Shown here one piece after another: positions 31,722-32,892 of a stretch of DNA of 32,892 nucleotides. The notes under the pieces were generated by a model. That model saw nothing but the letters and a program-made list of their open reading frames with translations, was not told where the DNA came from and made no database searches. The position numbers were made by a program, and so were the translations under genes. Every line of letters begins with the position of its first letter. Position 1 is the first letter of the stretch. The stretch is from Oribacterium sp. (GTDB lineage: Bacteria; Bacillota_A; Clostridia; Lachnospirales; Lachnospiraceae), in the NCBI GenBank assembly GCA_017940955.1, contig JAGAXP010000077.1:1-32892 (forward strand), written 5' to 3'.

Positions 31722-32267
31722 TTAAAGACACTTGTACATGGAAATCACTTCCTGATATCCGCTTATTCTCGAATTAAAGCCCCTGGGATTACGTCCAAAT
31801 TCCACAAAGCCCATAGCTTTGTACATTTCAATTGCCTTTATATTGTCCGAAACAACATTTAATTCAATCTGCACGAATCCGGCGTTTCTGGCGCATTCTA
31901 TGCAAGCCTCCGAAATGGCTTTTCCAATGCCAATCCCCCAGTATTCCTTAAGTACACATACCCCAAAGTCAGTACGGTGCCTTAGCTTATGTATTGTACC
32001 TATAGCTTGAATTCCTCCGGTCCCCACTATTTTGCCATCCACAACAGCAACAATCTCTATATCATTAGGACTCTTCGTCGTATCTGAAAGAAACTTAGCT
32101 TCTTTTTCAGGATCAAAACAATTTTCATCGGGATATGCGATCATAAAATCAGTTTCAGCATGGGTTTTATTGTAAACGTCACAGACTTCTTTACCGTCCG
32201 GCTTATCACCATTCCTAAGTAATGCTTCCTGTCCATTTTTAAGAATTATCTTCTTGCTATAAATCAT
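31722..32267 (-). CDS. GNAT-family N-acetyltransferase
   Basis: A 181-residue single GNAT domain: beta strands EIVAVVDGKIVGTGGIQAI, then the acetyl-CoA site GVCVLKEYWGIGIGKAISEACIE-type motif with the Gly-rich pyrophosphate loop (YWGIGIGKA), and the late VVSDNIKAIEMYKAMGF segment that packs on CoA. An extended C-terminal GFNSRISGYQEVISMYK closes the fold. It acetylates an amine on an unknown acceptor. It lies 28 nt upstream of kptA and 37 nt after the lipoprotein gene, in one apparent operon. Confidence 0.9.
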   Translation of the reverse strand: MIYSKKIILKNGQEALLRNGDKPDGKEVCDVYNKTHAETDFMIAYPDENCFDPEKEAKFLSDTTKSPNDIEIVAVVDGKIVGTGGIQAIGTIHKLRHRTDFGVCVLKEYWGIGIGKAISEACIECARNAGFVQIELNVVSDNIKAIEMYKAMGFVEFGRNPRGFNSRISGYQEVISMYKCL

Positions 32268-32304
32268 CCGATACTCTTTCCTTTTTCCCTATTCCGATCC
32301 TTCA

Positions 32305-32535
32305 TCATTTTGTTCTAAGGACCACATTAACTGAATGTGTAAGATATACAGTTCCGTCGGAAGCCTTTATCTGAATCATGTCCGAATTCTCATAATCTGT
32401 CCACGAAGAAACTTCTACGGTTCCAACGCCATTAATGTCAGCATATTTATATGCCCACGTAGTATCTACTAGTGTTCTGTTACATCCTGCAAGAAGTAAG
32501 CTCAAAAGGGCCACAAAAACCAATAACTTCTTCAT
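32305..32535 (-). CDS. Small predicted lipoprotein
   Basis: A 76-residue product with MKK, a hydrophobic core LLVFVALLSLL and lipobox LLAGC (Cys18), so it is likely lipid-anchored on the outer face of the membrane. The mature part of about 58 residues contains TTWAYKY...GVGTVEVSSWTD and DGTVYLTHSV, suggestive of a small beta-sheet domain. No family recognised. GGAGG lies before the ATG. The neighbour upstream encodes a PrsW-like membrane protein. Confidence 0.82.
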   Translation of the reverse strand: MKKLLVFVALLSLLLAGCNRTLVDTTWAYKYADINGVGTVEVSSWTDYENSDMIQIKASDGTVYLTHSVNVVLRTK

Positions 32536-32574
32536 ATCAAAACCTCCAAATCCAAACTTATGCTTATTTATAAT

Positions 32575-32892
32575 CTATTCCTGCAACAGACTCATGCTGC
32601 AGAATTCCCCTGTCTTTTTCTTGTATCTTATCAACATATATATGATCCACACCGGGAATCCTATAAAACCTATCAAAACCAATATAATTCCGGAGACAAA
32701 GCTATCAGGGTTTACAACAAGCCTGTTTAAAGCTGTGAAGGCATCATACAGCGTATGTATAAGCATCGGAACGAATAAAGCGATAAAATAACGGCTGGCC
32801 AACGAACCTTTATTTAGAGCCTTCCTATACTTTGCAATTCCGATAAACTCGCCCATTAACATATTAAGAGCCATATGAGCAGGAACTGATAC
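32575..32892 (-). CDS. PrsW-like intramembrane metalloprotease family protein, C-terminal part (5' cut by window)
   Basis: The frame runs open to the right edge, reading VSVPAHMALNMLMGEFIGIAKY from the first base, so the Met at 32872-32874 is internal. Histidine in VPAH followed by a GEFIGIAKYRK stretch, then FVPMLIHTLYDAF with a second histidine, matches the last two conserved blocks of PrsW-type membrane proteases; the first (Glu-Glu) block would lie outside. Two more membrane helices follow (IILVLIGFIGFPVWIIYMLI). The family cleaves membrane or anti-sigma proteins, but activity here cannot be judged from 105 residues. Confidence 0.75.
   Translation of the reverse strand, partial: VSVPAHMALNMLMGEFIGIAKYRKALNKGSLASRYFIALFVPMLIHTLYDAFTALNRLVVNPDSFVSGIILVLIGFIGFPVWIIYMLIRYKKKTGEFCSMSLLQE

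Noticed and set aside
1..32892. CRISPR arrays, tRNA or rRNA genes, known riboswitches.
   Set aside because: No regularly spaced direct repeats, cloverleaf with a CCA-type end, or conserved riboswitch core was seen; hairpins found are terminators, palindromic sites or repeat ends.

Overview
The window looks like chromosomal DNA from a low-to-mid GC Gram-positive, most likely a gut or rumen Clostridia of the Lachnospiraceae type. This is inferred from strong AGGAGG-type ribosome binding sites, AT-rich spacers, a LytS-like 7TM histidine kinase, a double-glycine leader peptide remnant and the general protein style. No rRNA or tRNA is present to confirm it. Several esterase and amidohydrolase genes look more GC-rich in their codons than the flanking genes, which suggests acquisition or a different mutational history.

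The dominant content is a repeatedly duplicated array of two enzyme families: type-B carboxylesterases (alpha/beta hydrolases) and YtcJ-like Amidohydrolase_3 metallohydrolases. On the plus strand (1-5507) are an amidohydrolase tail, a small membrane protein, an esterase, an amidohydrolase and a DUF3089-type alpha/beta hydrolase. On the minus strand (10237-27493) are three more intact esterases, four intact amidohydrolases, a membrane-anchored esterase-like protein without catalytic residues, a second copy of the small membrane protein, and at least four remnants. Intact count: four active-looking esterases, one dead esterase, five complete amidohydrolases plus one partial. The array reads as an expanding and decaying family. 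The likely shared job is hydrolysis of ester and amide bonds in small molecules taken up from diet or host; the substrate cannot be read from the sequence.

Between these parts lie a MITE-like element (about 5501-5740), a PIN/AbrB toxin-antitoxin pair with its own promoter and palindromes (5835-6582), an in-frame chimeric remnant (6618-6848), and a three-gene minus-strand operon of a PAP2 phosphatase, a HAD phosphatase and an FGGY sugar kinase (6912-10116).

From 22140 to 29700 two copies of a two-component cassette appear with the same leader and promoter. The second is complete: a response regulator with reversed domain order (XRE helix-turn-helix first, receiver domain second) followed by a 7TM LytS/YpdA-like histidine kinase. 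The first has lost the DNA-binding domain, the phosphoacceptor and the kinase domain, is preceded by an IS110-family remnant, and runs into amidohydrolase debris. The complete cassette is divergent from the amidohydrolase genes and may regulate them (inference).

The right end (30115-32892) holds a broken double-glycine-leader peptide gene and a minus-strand operon: PrsW-like membrane protein (partial), lipoprotein, GNAT acetyltransferase, RNA 2'-phosphotransferase KptA, and an unrecognised 53-residue glycine/cysteine-motif membrane peptide.
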